From NCBI GenBank assembly GCA_008501825.1, contig QQUA01000006.1, forward strand, positions 620,001 to 684,000: a DNA stretch of 64,000 nt, in the 5' to 3' direction. The translations under genes were made by a program, and so were the position numbers. The notes below the pieces were generated by a model that saw only the letters and a list, made by a program, of their open reading frames with translations, was not told the DNA's origin and did not search any database. The stretch comes from Planctomycetota bacterium. GTDB taxonomy: Bacteria > Planctomycetota > UBA1135. Each line of letters starts with the position of its first letter. The first letter of the stretch is position 1. Positions 22,751 through 31,305 of this stretch are shown piece by piece.

Positions 22751-25700
22751 ATGATCAATCGCCTCATCGACTTCTCGCTCAACAATCGACTTCTGGTACT
22801 GATCGCATGGGTCCTCGTTGCGGTCGTTGGAGTCGACTCACTCCAAAAGCTCCCGATCGATGCGGTCCCGGACGTCACGAATATTCAAGTCCAGGTCCTC
22901 ACGAACAGCCCGGGGCTCGCGCCGCAGGAGGTGGAGTCCTTCATCACCTTCCCCGTTGAGACTGCCATGAGCGGCCTGCCGAAGGTGGAGCAGATCCGGT
23001 CCGTGTCGAAGTTCGGCCTGTCTGTGGTCACCGTCGTCTTCGAGGAGGGGACCGACATCTACTGGGCCCGTCAGCTCGTGAGCGAACGGCTTTCGGAGGC
23101 GCGCGAGTCCATTCCCGAGGAGTACGGTGATCCTGGAATGGGCCCCATTTCGACCGGCCTCGGTGAGATCTATCAGTTCGAGGTCAAAGGCGATGGGTAC
23201 TCGCCGATGGAGTTGCGGGACATCCTCGATTGGAGTGTCGCGTATCAACTCCGCTCCGTTCCCGGTGTGGTCGAAGTGAACTCGTTTGGGGGAGAACTGC
23301 GGACGTATCAGGTCACGCTCGATCCCACCAAGCTGAGTTCCTATGGCTTGTCGCTCGCGACGGTATTCGACGCGCTCGAGAGCAACAACCGAAACGTGGG
23401 TGGTGGATACATCGTCCATGCGGACGAGCAGTACCTGATTCGCGGCGAGGGACTGGTCGAAGACCTGGATGATCTGGCGAAGGTCGTCGTAACCAAGGAT
23501 GCCCGCGGGACGCCGGTGTACCTGGACAGCCTGGGCTCGATCGAATTCGCACCCACGATCCGGCAAGGCGCCGTGACGCGCGATGGCGAAGGGGAAGCGG
23601 TCGTCGGCATCGTGATGATGCTCATGGGTGCCAACTCGAGGACCGTCGCGCAAGATGTCCACGAGCGCGTCCAGAGGATTCAGGAGACCCTCCCCGAAGG
23701 CGTCACGATCGACACCTTCTACAACCGCACCGAACTGGTGGACCGCACGATCTGGACCGTCGCCCTGAACTTGATCGAGGGCGGGGCCTTGGTCGTCGTC
23801 GTGCTCCTGCTCCTCCTCGGGAGCATCCGTGGCGGTCTCATCGTCGCCTCGGCGATTCCCCTGTCGATGCTCGTCGCAGTCAGCCTGATGCGCGCCTTCG
23901 GTCTGTCGGGGAACCTGATGTCCCTCGGCGCGATCGACTTCGGGATCATCGTCGATGGGGCCGTGGTCATCGTCGAGGCGGTCGTCGCCTATGTCTTCGT
24001 CCACCGGGCCGATCGCGAGACTCCTCACCTGGAGAAGGTTCGGGCGGCCTGCCACCAAGTCGCGCGGCCCGTTCTGTTCGCGGTCGGCATCATCATGATC
24101 GTCTACCTGCCGATCCTGGCTCTGCGAGGAATCGAGGGGAAGATGTTCCGACCGATGGCGCTGACCGTAGTCTACGCCATGGGCGGGTCCTTGGTATGCG
24201 CACTGACCCTGATGCCCGTTCTCGCTTCAGTCTTCCTGAAGAAGGCCGTCGAGAAGGAGCCGATTCTCTTCCGGGTTATCCGCAAGGTCTACTTGCCCTT
24301 GCTTTCCCGCGCGATGGCGCGTCCCGTGATCACGAGCGGCCTCGCACTGGGCGCGTTCTTGCTCAGCCTCGGCGCCGTCCCGTTCCTGGGCGCCGAGTTC
24401 ATCCCCAAGCTGGACGAAGGGGCGATCGCGATGCAGGTCTGGCGGCTGCCCAGCGTTTCCCTCGAAAGTTCCAATGAGATCAGCCTGAAGGCCGAGCAAG
24501 TGGTCAAGGCCTTCCCTGAGGTGCAGACCGTCGTATCCCGGACCGGGCGGGCGGAGATCGCAACCGACCCGATGGGAGTGGAGATTTCGGACACCTATTT
24601 GATTCTGAACCCACCCGAGACCTGGCGCTTCGAGTCGAAGGAGAAGCTGATCGAAGCTCTGGGCGAGGAACTTCAGGAGTCAGTCCCCGGTGTGATGTTC
24701 AGCTTCTCGCAACCGATCGAGCTGAGGGTGGACGAACTGATCAGCGGCGTGAGGTCCGAGGTCGGCATCAAGATCTTCGCGTCGAGCGGCGAGCTGGCCG
24801 AGATGCGCGCGGTCGCGGAGGAAGTGGCAGCCGTCGTGCGCGATGTCCCAGGAATGGAGGAGGTGAAGGTCGAGCAGACCACAGGGCTCCCCACTCTCAC
24901 GGTCGAGATCGATCGGGAGGCGATCGCGCGGCTCGGGGTGAACGCGCAGGATGTTCTCGGCGTCATCGAGACCATAGGCGGAACCCAGGTGGGCACCGTC
25001 ATCGAAGGTCAGAGGCGGTACAGCCTGCAGGTACGCTTCGAGGAATCCGCTCGGGAAAGCCTGGAAGCCTTGCGGCACCTCCCCATCGCTCTTCCATCGA
25101 GCGACGGGAGCACCGCACCCTGGGTACCCCTCGAGCAGGTTGCATCGGTGGACATCCGCACCGGACCGGCCCAGATCAGCAGGGAGAAGATCCAGAGAAA
25201 GATCACGGTCGAGCTCAACGTTCGCGGCCGGGATCTCGCGTCCGCGGTCACGGAGGCCCGGGAGCGTGTGGAGGAGGACGTGGATCTCCCACCAGGTTGG
25301 TTCATCGAGTGGGGCGGTCAGTTCGAGAACCTCGCCGCGGCTTCCAAACGACTGACGCTCCTCGTGCCGCTCGCGTTGCTCCTGATCTTCACTCTGCTCT
25401 ACTCGACCTTCAAGTCGACCCGACTCTCGCTGCTGATCTTCTTGAACGTTCCTCTCGCGCTCACGGGAGGAATCGCGGCGTTGCTCCTGCGCGGCTATCC
25501 GTTCTCCATTTCGGCTGGAGTCGGGTTCATCGCTCTCTTCGGAATCGCCGTCATGAACGGCGTGGTGCTCGTCTCGACCATCGTGCAACGTCGCGCCGAA
25601 GGCTCGTCAGCGGGAGGGGCGGCGAACGACGCGGCCATCTCGCGACTCCGTCCGGTGTTGATGACGGCATTCACCGACATCATCGGCTTCATCCCGATGG

Positions 25701-25873
25701 CTATCGCAGCGAGTGCCGGAGCCGAAGTCCAGCGCCCTCTTGCAACCGTGGTCATCGGCGGCTTGATCACCTCCATGTTGCTGACCCTCTTCGTTCTTCC
25801 TTCGGTCTACCGTTGGTTCGAGGGGCGGGCAGCCGAACACTCGCCCGAACCCACGTCTGGCGGTGAGGAGTAG
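22751..25873 (+). CDS. Heavy-metal efflux RND pump (CzcA/CusA family)
   Basis: 1040-residue inner-membrane proton-driven pump with twelve membrane helices and two large periplasmic loops. The helix-4 proton-relay motif DFGIIVDGAVVIVE is intact (Asp396, Asp402, Glu409; compare Asp402, Asp408 and Glu415 of CzcA), placing it in the HME-RND group rather than drug pumps. The N-terminus (NRLLVLIAWVLVAVVG) and the DAVPDVTNIQVQ motif are typical. Whether it moves Cu/Ag or Zn/Cd/Co cannot be decided; the Met-rich copper relay of CusA was not evident by eye. Third gene of the efflux operon. Confidence 0.9.
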   Translation: MINRLIDFSLNNRLLVLIAWVLVAVVGVDSLQKLPIDAVPDVTNIQVQVLTNSPGLAPQEVESFITFPVETAMSGLPKVEQIRSVSKFGLSVVTVVFEEGTDIYWARQLVSERLSEARESIPEEYGDPGMGPISTGLGEIYQFEVKGDGYSPMELRDILDWSVAYQLRSVPGVVEVNSFGGELRTYQVTLDPTKLSSYGLSLATVFDALESNNRNVGGGYIVHADEQYLIRGEGLVEDLDDLAKVVVTKDARGTPVYLDSLGSIEFAPTIRQGAVTRDGEGEAVVGIVMMLMGANSRTVAQDVHERVQRIQETLPEGVTIDTFYNRTELVDRTIWTVALNLIEGGALVVVVLLLLLGSIRGGLIVASAIPLSMLVAVSLMRAFGLSGNLMSLGAIDFGIIVDGAVVIVEAVVAYVFVHRADRETPHLEKVRAACHQVARPVLFAVGIIMIVYLPILALRGIEGKMFRPMALTVVYAMGGSLVCALTLMPVLASVFLKKAVEKEPILFRVIRKVYLPLLSRAMARPVITSGLALGAFLLSLGAVPFLGAEFIPKLDEGAIAMQVWRLPSVSLESSNEISLKAEQVVKAFPEVQTVVSRTGRAEIATDPMGVEISDTYLILNPPETWRFESKEKLIEALGEELQESVPGVMFSFSQPIELRVDELISGVRSEVGIKIFASSGELAEMRAVAEEVAAVVRDVPGMEEVKVEQTTGLPTLTVEIDREAIARLGVNAQDVLGVIETIGGTQVGTVIEGQRRYSLQVRFEESARESLEALRHLPIALPSSDGSTAPWVPLEQVASVDIRTGPAQISREKIQRKITVELNVRGRDLASAVTEARERVEEDVDLPPGWFIEWGGQFENLAAASKRLTLLVPLALLLIFTLLYSTFKSTRLSLLIFLNVPLALTGGIAALLLRGYPFSISAGVGFIALFGIAVMNGVVLVSTIVQRRAEGSSAGGAANDAAISRLRPVLMTAFTDIIGFIPMAIAASAGAEVQRPLATVVIGGLITSMLLTLFVLPSVYRWFEGRAAEHSPEPTSGGEE

Positions 25874-26040
25874 AGAGCGACGAGACAGTTGTCCTGCAAG
25901 GCGAGCTCGATCCCGTCGTGGTTGTTCCCACGCAGATCGGGTCATGGCCTCTGCGCGGCCATTCGTCCGGCCGAAGGCCCGGGTGCTACTCTCACGAGCG
26001 AGATCAGCAGATCAGCCGGCCCCGAGTTCTTGCGCCCGAC

Positions 26041-26544
26041 ATGCCTGGCTCCGCCGCCCTCTCATCCGCGACCCGCCGTTGGGTACCGACGCCGGCGATG
26101 AGGCGGTACCTCCAGGCGAGACTGGACACCACGATCCCCCCGCGCACGGAGTCCCTTGCTCGGCTCGCCGGAGTCAACCGAACCACGGTCTGGCGTTGGC
26201 ATCAGCGGCCTCCGTTCCTCGAGTGGCTCGAGCATCAGGAGCGGGCGGCGACGCTGGGAGCAGTGTCGGCGGTCCACAGCGTGCTCTACCGCAAGGCCCT
26301 CGCGGGTGATGTCCGTTCCGCCCGGCTGTTCCTGAGACGATTCGATCCAGACTGGCCGGACGGTCGAAGAGGAGCCTCGAAGGAGCACCGAGGCCACGAG
26401 GACGACGGGAAAATGACGCTGACCGCGGCGGCTCGTGCTCTGGTCGAGATGGGCTTGGTGGTGCGGCGTCCCCGACCTGGGGAGGGGGAGGCACCTCCCG
26501 AGACCGATGCTGGCGACTGCCCGCTCTGCGGGCGTTGCGCCTAG
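26041..26544 (+). CDS. HTH protein (phBC6A51-like), stop codon in the IS target site
   Basis: 167 residues from ATG 26041; in-frame starts at 25918 and 26098 are also possible. The centre (SLARLAGVNRTTVWRWHQRPPFLEWLEHQE) is a helix-turn-helix followed by a helical segment (LYRKALAGDVRSARLFLRRF), as in small phage-borne DNA-binding proteins of the phBC6A51/Tnp_1_2 group. The end (CPLCGRC) could bind zinc. The TAG stop lies in the CTAG that the adjacent insertion element duplicated, so the gene was not shortened by the insertion. Likely a regulator or packaging-type protein of the island. Confidence 0.6.
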   Translation: MPGSAALSSATRRWVPTPAMRRYLQARLDTTIPPRTESLARLAGVNRTTVWRWHQRPPFLEWLEHQERAATLGAVSAVHSVLYRKALAGDVRSARLFLRRFDPDWPDGRRGASKEHRGHEDDGKMTLTAAARALVEMGLVVRRPRPGEGEAPPETDAGDCPLCGRCA

Positions 26545-28003
26545 CAGCCCGTGGATAAAGGACTGGAATCGCCGCCGCGCCGATGACACCTTGTCGGCAT
26601 GGCGATGGGCCGACGCAGCAAGGCAGACCAGGAAGCCCTCTTCCTCTCCGCACTCGACCTCCCGCGCTCCCCGGGCCACCTGTTCTACGAGCGCTTGAAT
26701 CGACTCCTCGCGGACTCGGGCTTCGACGAGTTTGCTGAGCAGCAGTGCCGCCGCTTCTACGCCGAGGGCGTCGGCCGCCCGAGCCTGCCGCCGGGCACCT
26801 ACTTCCGCCTGCAGCTGATCGGGTACTTCGAGGGGATCGGCTCGGAGCGCGGCATCGCCTGGCGCTGTGCAGACTCCTTGGCACTGCGCACCTTTCTCGG
26901 CTTCGCGCTCGACCAGCACACGCCGGACCACTCGACGATCTCGAAGACGCGTCGCCTGCTCGACCTGGAGACGCACGAGGCGGTCTTCGCCTGGGTGCTG
27001 GAGCGGCTCGCCGACCACGGTCTCGTGAAGGGCGAGACGGTGTCCGTCGACGCGACGACGCTCGAAGCCGACGCCGCGATGCGGAGTATCCAACGGCGCG
27101 ACGATGGGCGGAGCTACCGCGAGTACTTGGATCACTTGGCGCAGGCTTCAGGCGTGGAGACGCCGCGGCACGCGGATCGCAAGCGTGTCGATCGCAAGCG
27201 CAAGAAGACCACATCCAACGAGGACTGGGAGCATCCACATGATCCAGATGCCCGGATCACGCGGCTGAAGGACGGCCGCACGCGGATGGGCTACAAGGCG
27301 GAGCACGCGGTCGATCTGGACAGCGGCGCGGTCGTGGCCGCGACGGTACAGCCAGGAGATCGAGGGGACACGACCTCGATCTACGAGACCATGAGTGAGA
27401 TGAGCGACCAGCTCGCGCGGCTGGAGCGTGCGGGGCACGCGGTGAAGGAAGACGGGCTGACGGAGGTGGTGGCAGACAAGGGCTACCACAAAGGAGAGCT
27501 GCTGGAGGACCTGGCGCAGCTCGAGGTCAAGAGCTACATCGCGGAGCCGAAGCGCAGACGGCGCAAGTGGAAGGGGAAGGAGGGCCAGCAGCGGGCGACC
27601 TACGCGAACCGACGGCGTCTTCAGACCAGACGCGGCAGGCACCGCATGCGTCAGCGCGCCGAACTGACTGAGCGCAGCTTCGCACACGCCTTCGATACCG
27701 GAGGACTGAGACGAGTGACGGTCCGCGGGATGGAGAACGTGCGCAAGCGCGCGCAGCTGCAAGTCGCGGGCTTCAACCTCGGACTCCTGATGCGCAAGCT
27801 GATCGGGGTGGGCAAGCCGCGGTGCCTGCAGGGAGTGGCTCAGGCGCTTTCGAGCTCAGCGCGAGGTGCCGTGAGCGCCGCGTCGACGCACATGGCGACC
27901 GTCGGCGCAAGTCTGGACGCAATGCTCGAGTGGCGGTCGACTTGGAGCGCGCGATGCGCCGCTTGATCAGGTCGCCCGGGGAAGGGCATTTGTCCACGGG
28001 CTG
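26545..28003 (+). mobile_element. IS1182-like insertion sequence with CTAG target duplication
   Basis: 1459-bp element. The ends are inverted repeats CAGCCCGTGGATAAA (26545-26559) and its complement with one change (27989-28003, TTTGTCCACGGGCTG). Each end is flanked by CTAG (26541-26544 and 28004-28007), read as a 4-bp target-site duplication. It contains one transposase gene. Intact ends and an intact frame suggest a recent or still active element. Confidence 0.85.
26599..27966 (+). CDS. IS1182/IS5-type DDE transposase
   Basis: 455-residue transposase. The N-terminal DUF772-type domain (RPSLPPGTYFRLQLIGYFEGIGSERG) is followed by the catalytic core: VSVDATTLEADAA carries the first Asp (near residue 150), VVADKGYHKGE the second Asp (near 292), and a Glu should follow in the C-terminal region RQRAELTERSFAH. 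The gene is uninterrupted and fills the insertion element. Its C-terminal part is strongly basic. Confidence 0.85.
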   Translation: MAMGRRSKADQEALFLSALDLPRSPGHLFYERLNRLLADSGFDEFAEQQCRRFYAEGVGRPSLPPGTYFRLQLIGYFEGIGSERGIAWRCADSLALRTFLGFALDQHTPDHSTISKTRRLLDLETHEAVFAWVLERLADHGLVKGETVSVDATTLEADAAMRSIQRRDDGRSYREYLDHLAQASGVETPRHADRKRVDRKRKKTTSNEDWEHPHDPDARITRLKDGRTRMGYKAEHAVDLDSGAVVAATVQPGDRGDTTSIYETMSEMSDQLARLERAGHAVKEDGLTEVVADKGYHKGELLEDLAQLEVKSYIAEPKRRRRKWKGKEGQQRATYANRRRLQTRRGRHRMRQRAELTERSFAHAFDTGGLRRVTVRGMENVRKRAQLQVAGFNLGLLMRKLIGVGKPRCLQGVAQALSSSARGAVSAASTHMATVGASLDAMLEWRSTWSARCAA

Positions 28004-28193
28004 CTAGGGCACCCTCCCCATTGCATGACGGCCTCGATTGGGCCTGGGCGATGCAGCGTGGCGCAACTCAGAACGGCTTTCTCAAGAGGTTGGAAGGGTC
28101 TTTCTCGCGCGGGGATCAGAGTGCTCTCTCGCCCGCCTGGAATCTCTCGTACTTGTGAGCTACCGTCTGTTCTTCTCTAGAGGAGAACAAGAA

Positions 28194-28517
28194 GTGGTGA
28201 GAGGACGCCCTCCTACGCCTACGAACGCTCTGATCAAGAGTGTCCGTGCTGACCTCGAGGCCATTCGCGGTTGCTACCGACTCGATCATCTGGAGTTCTG
28301 CAAGACGATCACTCGCTTCGCGGGCTACTGGGTTCGTTCCGACGAGGACTCGGCGGGCCTCAAGCAGTGCTTCACCAAGGCGTCTCGTCACGAGCCGGGC
28401 ACCCTCCTGGTTCGCGTCCAGCTCGAACTGGGTCCGCTCGCCCGCTTGTTCAAGGAAATCGAGGACGGCGCGCCGGAGCAGCAGTCACTCGTCCATCTGG
28501 ACAGGTTCCTTCGCTGA
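28194..28517 (+). CDS. Small hypothetical island protein
   Basis: 107 residues from GTG 28194, chosen because AGGAG lies 8 nt upstream (28181-28185); the open frame extends back to 28038 without a ribosome-binding site. Sequence begins VVRGRPPTPTNALIKSVRADLEAI and is a helical, charged protein with no family I recognise. The next gene is in the same frame after this TGA, so fusion or recoding was considered; no SECIS-like hairpin follows and I treat them as two genes. Confidence 0.5.
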   Translation: MVRGRPPTPTNALIKSVRADLEAIRGCYRLDHLEFCKTITRFAGYWVRSDEDSAGLKQCFTKASRHEPGTLLVRVQLELGPLARLFKEIEDGAPEQQSLVHLDRFLR

Positions 28518-28595
28518 GGCGAGTTCTTTTCCGCGTCCGGGCAGCGCCACGTCAGCACTTCGTATCGGCGTGGCACCAAAGCTCAGGACTCCTAC

Positions 28596-29048
28596 GTGCT
28601 CGGGAGCGGGCGGGAGTTCCGACTCATGTACTTCCCTCCACGCGAGCTGTTCCATCCGACGCAGAAGCAGCAGGCAGAGGGCTGCCTGGCGCGACTTGGG
28701 CTCTGGGGGATCGCCAACGAGATTCGTGTGCTCCTCGAGGCCCTCGCCCTCCCTGCTCGTGAGATCCGATGCTCGAATTGCGGCCAACTTGCGACACCGC
28801 GAGACGCGGGCGACTCGGATCCAGGCGAGTCACCGAGAAGGCGGAGTCGAGGATTCCGGAAGGGAGACCAACCGAATCGGAAGTTCTGCGGGCCCGGCTG
28901 CAAGGCCGCCTATGAGGCCAAGGCTCGGAAGGCTGGCCATCTCCGGGTCAAGGATCCTCTCGATCCGTCCAGGAAGACCGCTTCGCACGCGGAGTACGTC
29001 CGGAATCTCGAGAAGGCCAAGGCGGCTGGCCTTCGGAAAGACAAATAG
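28596..29048 (+). CDS. Putative CGNR-type zinc-finger protein
   Basis: 150 residues from GTG 28596 (an ATG at 28626 is an alternative). The C-terminal half has paired cysteine motifs CSNCGQL (near residue 58) and FCGPGCKAAYEAKAR (near 98), like the CxxC...CxxxC finger of CGNR proteins, with an Arg/Lys-rich surrounding. The N-terminal helical part is unassigned. Probably a DNA-binding regulator of the island. Confidence 0.6.
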   Translation: MLGSGREFRLMYFPPRELFHPTQKQQAEGCLARLGLWGIANEIRVLLEALALPAREIRCSNCGQLATPRDAGDSDPGESPRRRSRGFRKGDQPNRKFCGPGCKAAYEAKARKAGHLRVKDPLDPSRKTASHAEYVRNLEKAKAAGLRKDK

Positions 29049-29132
29049 GACAAGGGCTTGCGGCTTCGCGAATTGATGTCCCCGCTGCTGTCAGGGCAGG
29101 CTCTTCTTCTGGACCCGAGAACTCCCCACCGT

Positions 29133-29170
29133 GAGGTCATCGCATCTGCCCAGAAGGCAGCGGTGACCTC
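29133..29170 (+). promoter_or_regulatory. Hairpin covering the translation start of the next gene
   Basis: Outer 7-bp stem GAGGTCA (29133-29139) with TGACCTC (29164-29170); inner 5-bp stem CTGCC (29146-29150) with GGCAG (29156-29160), loop CAGAA. It ends 2 nt before ATG 29173 and includes the region where the ribosome would bind, so it may control translation, act as an operator, or terminate upstream transcription. Confidence 0.6.
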
Positions 29171-29172
29171 AG

Positions 29173-29415
29173 ATGGACTACCTGACTGCACGTGATCTCG
29201 CGGCACGCTTCGGTGTTGCCGTCCACCAGGTCAACTACGCGCTCCTCCGCAGCGCGGACCTGACCCCAGAGCCTCATCGCATCGGCATGGTGCGCGTCTG
29301 GCCCGAGGACGCGCTGCCGGCAATCGAAATCGCCCTCACGGCGACGGGGGCGCTTCCGGCGGCGACTGTCGACCAGCCGGCCCGAGTCGGGCAGGAGGCC
29401 GGCCATGGCGGCTGA
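29173..29415 (+). CDS. Small helix-turn-helix protein
   Basis: 80 residues; starts MDYLTARDLAARFGVAVHQVNYALLRSADL, an HTH of the excisionase/MerR type that reads DNA, followed by a short wing (GMVRVWPEDALPAI). The strong hairpin immediately upstream may regulate it. It overlaps the next gene by 11 nt. Likely an accessory regulator or directionality factor. Confidence 0.6.
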   Translation: MDYLTARDLAARFGVAVHQVNYALLRSADLTPEPHRIGMVRVWPEDALPAIEIALTATGALPAATVDQPARVGQEAGHGG

Positions 29416-29677
29416 CAAGGAAGCGCGCCCCTCCGCGGATGCGAACCGGAACGAAGGGGCGCGGTCGAGTGACTCGGAGAGCCGAGTTCATGGTATCCGC
29501 AGGCTGCTGAAGCCGAAGGAGGCAGCGAGAGCCCTGGGCATCTGCGAGCGCAAGCTCTGGGAGCTGGGCAACTGCGGCGCCGTGCCGACCGTCCGCATCG
29601 GTCGCGCCGTTCGGTATGACCCGTCCGACCTCGAGGCTTCGATCGAAGAGTGGAAGCGTCGGGGGGCGATCGGGTGA
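29405..29677 (+). CDS. Excisionase-like helix-turn-helix protein
   Basis: 90 residues. The C-terminal part is a MerR-like HTH_17/excisionase domain: LLKPKEAARALGICERKLWELG, then VPTVRIGRAVRYDPSDLEASIEEWKRR, the pattern of Xis-type directionality factors. The N-terminus is polar and disordered. Overlaps the upstream gene by 11 nt and the downstream ATPase gene by 4 nt (GTGA), so the three are one transcription unit. Confidence 0.75.
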   Translation: MAADKEARPSADANRNEGARSSDSESRVHGIRRLLKPKEAARALGICERKLWELGNCGAVPTVRIGRAVRYDPSDLEASIEEWKRRGAIG

Positions 29678-30993
29678 ACCGACTCGACCAGTTGCTTGGT
29701 TCCCTGTGGGCCAGCCCCGCGGGCAAAGATCGCTGGACCGGGGTGTGCCCGCGCCACGCGGGTGACCCCGCGGGTTTGTTCATCCGACTGCGTCGCTCGG
29801 GCCGTGTTCAACTGCGCTGTGAGCGGGCCTGCACGGAGGCTCAAATCATGAGCTCGGCGGGTCTATCCATGGAGGTGACGCTGCCTGAGCACCTCGCGGT
29901 CCATCCCGGGAGTGGGCTCGTCCTGGCGGACGCCAGCCTCATCAAGCCGAGGAAGCTCCAGTGGCTATGGCCTCGGCGCTTGCCGCTCGGCACCCTCGTC
30001 ATCCTGGGTAGCGACCCCGAGAGCGGGAAGTCGACCCTCGCGGCAAATGTCACCGCCACGGTGACTACGGGTCGACCCTGGCCAGACGGCAGCACCATGG
30101 ACTGCCCGCCTGGAGAGGTCATCCTGCTCAGCGCGGAGGATCTCGTGGCGGAGGTCACGGTCCCGCGGCTGTTGGCTGCCGGTGCCGACCTAGGTCGGGT
30201 CCGGTTCATGTACGGCGTCATGAGGCGCTCGACGGAGGACCGGCTCGCCGGGTTCTCGCTCGTGGAGGACTTGTCCGCACTGGACGAGCTTCTTGGCGAC
30301 TTCCCGCACTGCCGCCTGGTGTGTGTCGACACCTGGGAGTGCTTCCTCGGCGACCTGGACACGAACAAGAACACCCAGGTGCGGAGCGTCCTCATGCCGT
30401 TCGCCGAGATCGCGGAGGAGCATGGGGTGACCATCCTCCTCCTCCAGCACCTCAACAAGAACTACGACATGAGCGCGCTGCACCGGATTGCCGGCAGCGT
30501 GGCCATCGCAGGGGCCGCTCGGTCGGTGTTCTCGATCGCGAGAGATCCCGATCATGAAGACCATCGCTACCTCATCAATACCAAGACGAACCTGAGCAAG
30601 CGTGCTCCCACTCTCGCGTTCTCTGTCGAGCCGACGGCGGTGAACGGCGCCGAGATCGGGAGGATCCAGTGGGACCCGGAGCCAGTCGAGGTCGACATGG
30701 AACGCGTTCTGAGCCCTCAGGGCGCTCGCCGTGCCGCGCCGCGTGCGCCGAAACTCGAGGAAGCCAAGGCCTTTCTCAGCGAGGCTCTGAGCGGCGCTGA
30801 GGAGGTCTACGGAGAGGATGTCAAGCGCATGGCCGAAGAGCGAGAGATTGCTCCGAAGACGCTCCGGACCGCCCGTGAGGCGCTCGGCATCCTGAACGCC
30901 GCGCGGACCGTCGACGGCAAGCAGCGCACCTTCTGGAGCCTGCCGTGCCGCGATCAGGGACCTGCCCACGAATCCAGAGAGGGCGGCAAGTAG
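29674..30993 (+). CDS. RepA-like AAA ATPase/helicase of the island
   Basis: 439 residues from GTG 29674, which overlaps the previous stop. Short Cys motifs near the N-terminus (VCPRHAGD, CERAC) recall the CHC2-type zinc domain of primases. A RecA-like ATPase core follows (AAA_25/RepA type): Walker A GSDPESGKST at residues 112-121, Walker B around LVCVDTWE, and LLLQHLNK with the sensor His. The C-terminal region is a winged-helix-like segment. Such proteins load or act as replicative helicases of mobile elements, so the excised circle may replicate. Confidence 0.78.
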   Translation: MNRLDQLLGSLWASPAGKDRWTGVCPRHAGDPAGLFIRLRRSGRVQLRCERACTEAQIMSSAGLSMEVTLPEHLAVHPGSGLVLADASLIKPRKLQWLWPRRLPLGTLVILGSDPESGKSTLAANVTATVTTGRPWPDGSTMDCPPGEVILLSAEDLVAEVTVPRLLAAGADLGRVRFMYGVMRRSTEDRLAGFSLVEDLSALDELLGDFPHCRLVCVDTWECFLGDLDTNKNTQVRSVLMPFAEIAEEHGVTILLLQHLNKNYDMSALHRIAGSVAIAGAARSVFSIARDPDHEDHRYLINTKTNLSKRAPTLAFSVEPTAVNGAEIGRIQWDPEPVEVDMERVLSPQGARRAAPRAPKLEEAKAFLSEALSGAEEVYGEDVKRMAEEREIAPKTLRTAREALGILNAARTVDGKQRTFWSLPCRDQGPAHESREGGK

Positions 30994-31048
30994 GCATGTT
31001 GGGCAAGTCGGCTCCTCGGCCTCGACGCATATCCAGGAGGCTGGATAG

Positions 31049-31303
31049 ATGACCAGAGAGCAAGTATCGCCTAGGATGGTGGCCATGCCTCGCCGCCGCT
31101 CGTTCTCCGATCAGATCCGCAAAGCCATCCGGGAGTCCGGCATGACTCGCTATGCGATCTGCAAGGAGATCGGGCTTTCGCAATCCGTGATGTCCCGCTT
31201 CTGCCACCAGCAGAGCGGCCTCTCGATCTCCACCCTGGATCGGCTTGCGGAGTTCCTCGATCTCCACGTCGTCGTCGGCGCGTCCAAGGGGCGCGGGAAA
31301 TAG
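31049..31303 (+). CDS. XRE-family HTH regulator
   Basis: 84 residues from ATG 31049, supported by AGGAGG 8 nt upstream; ATGs at 31076 and 31085 would give a shorter protein. The HTH is SGMTRYAICKEIGLSQSVMSRFCHQQSGLSISTLDRLAEFLDL-like in layout: helices 2 and 3 are AICKEIGLS and SVMSRFC, followed by the typical ISTLDRLAEFL. It is 2 nt before the integrase gene and probably controls it. Confidence 0.78.
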   Translation: MTREQVSPRMVAMPRRRSFSDQIRKAIRESGMTRYAICKEIGLSQSVMSRFCHQQSGLSISTLDRLAEFLDLHVVVGASKGRGK

Positions 31304-31305
31304 CC

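Noticed and set aside
28515..28595. Possible fifth UGA-recoded gene joining 28194-28517 to 28596-29048, which share a frame
   Set aside because: No strong hairpin at SECIS distance follows the TGA, the TGA does not replace a recognisable active-site Cys, and the downstream gene has its own candidate start codons.
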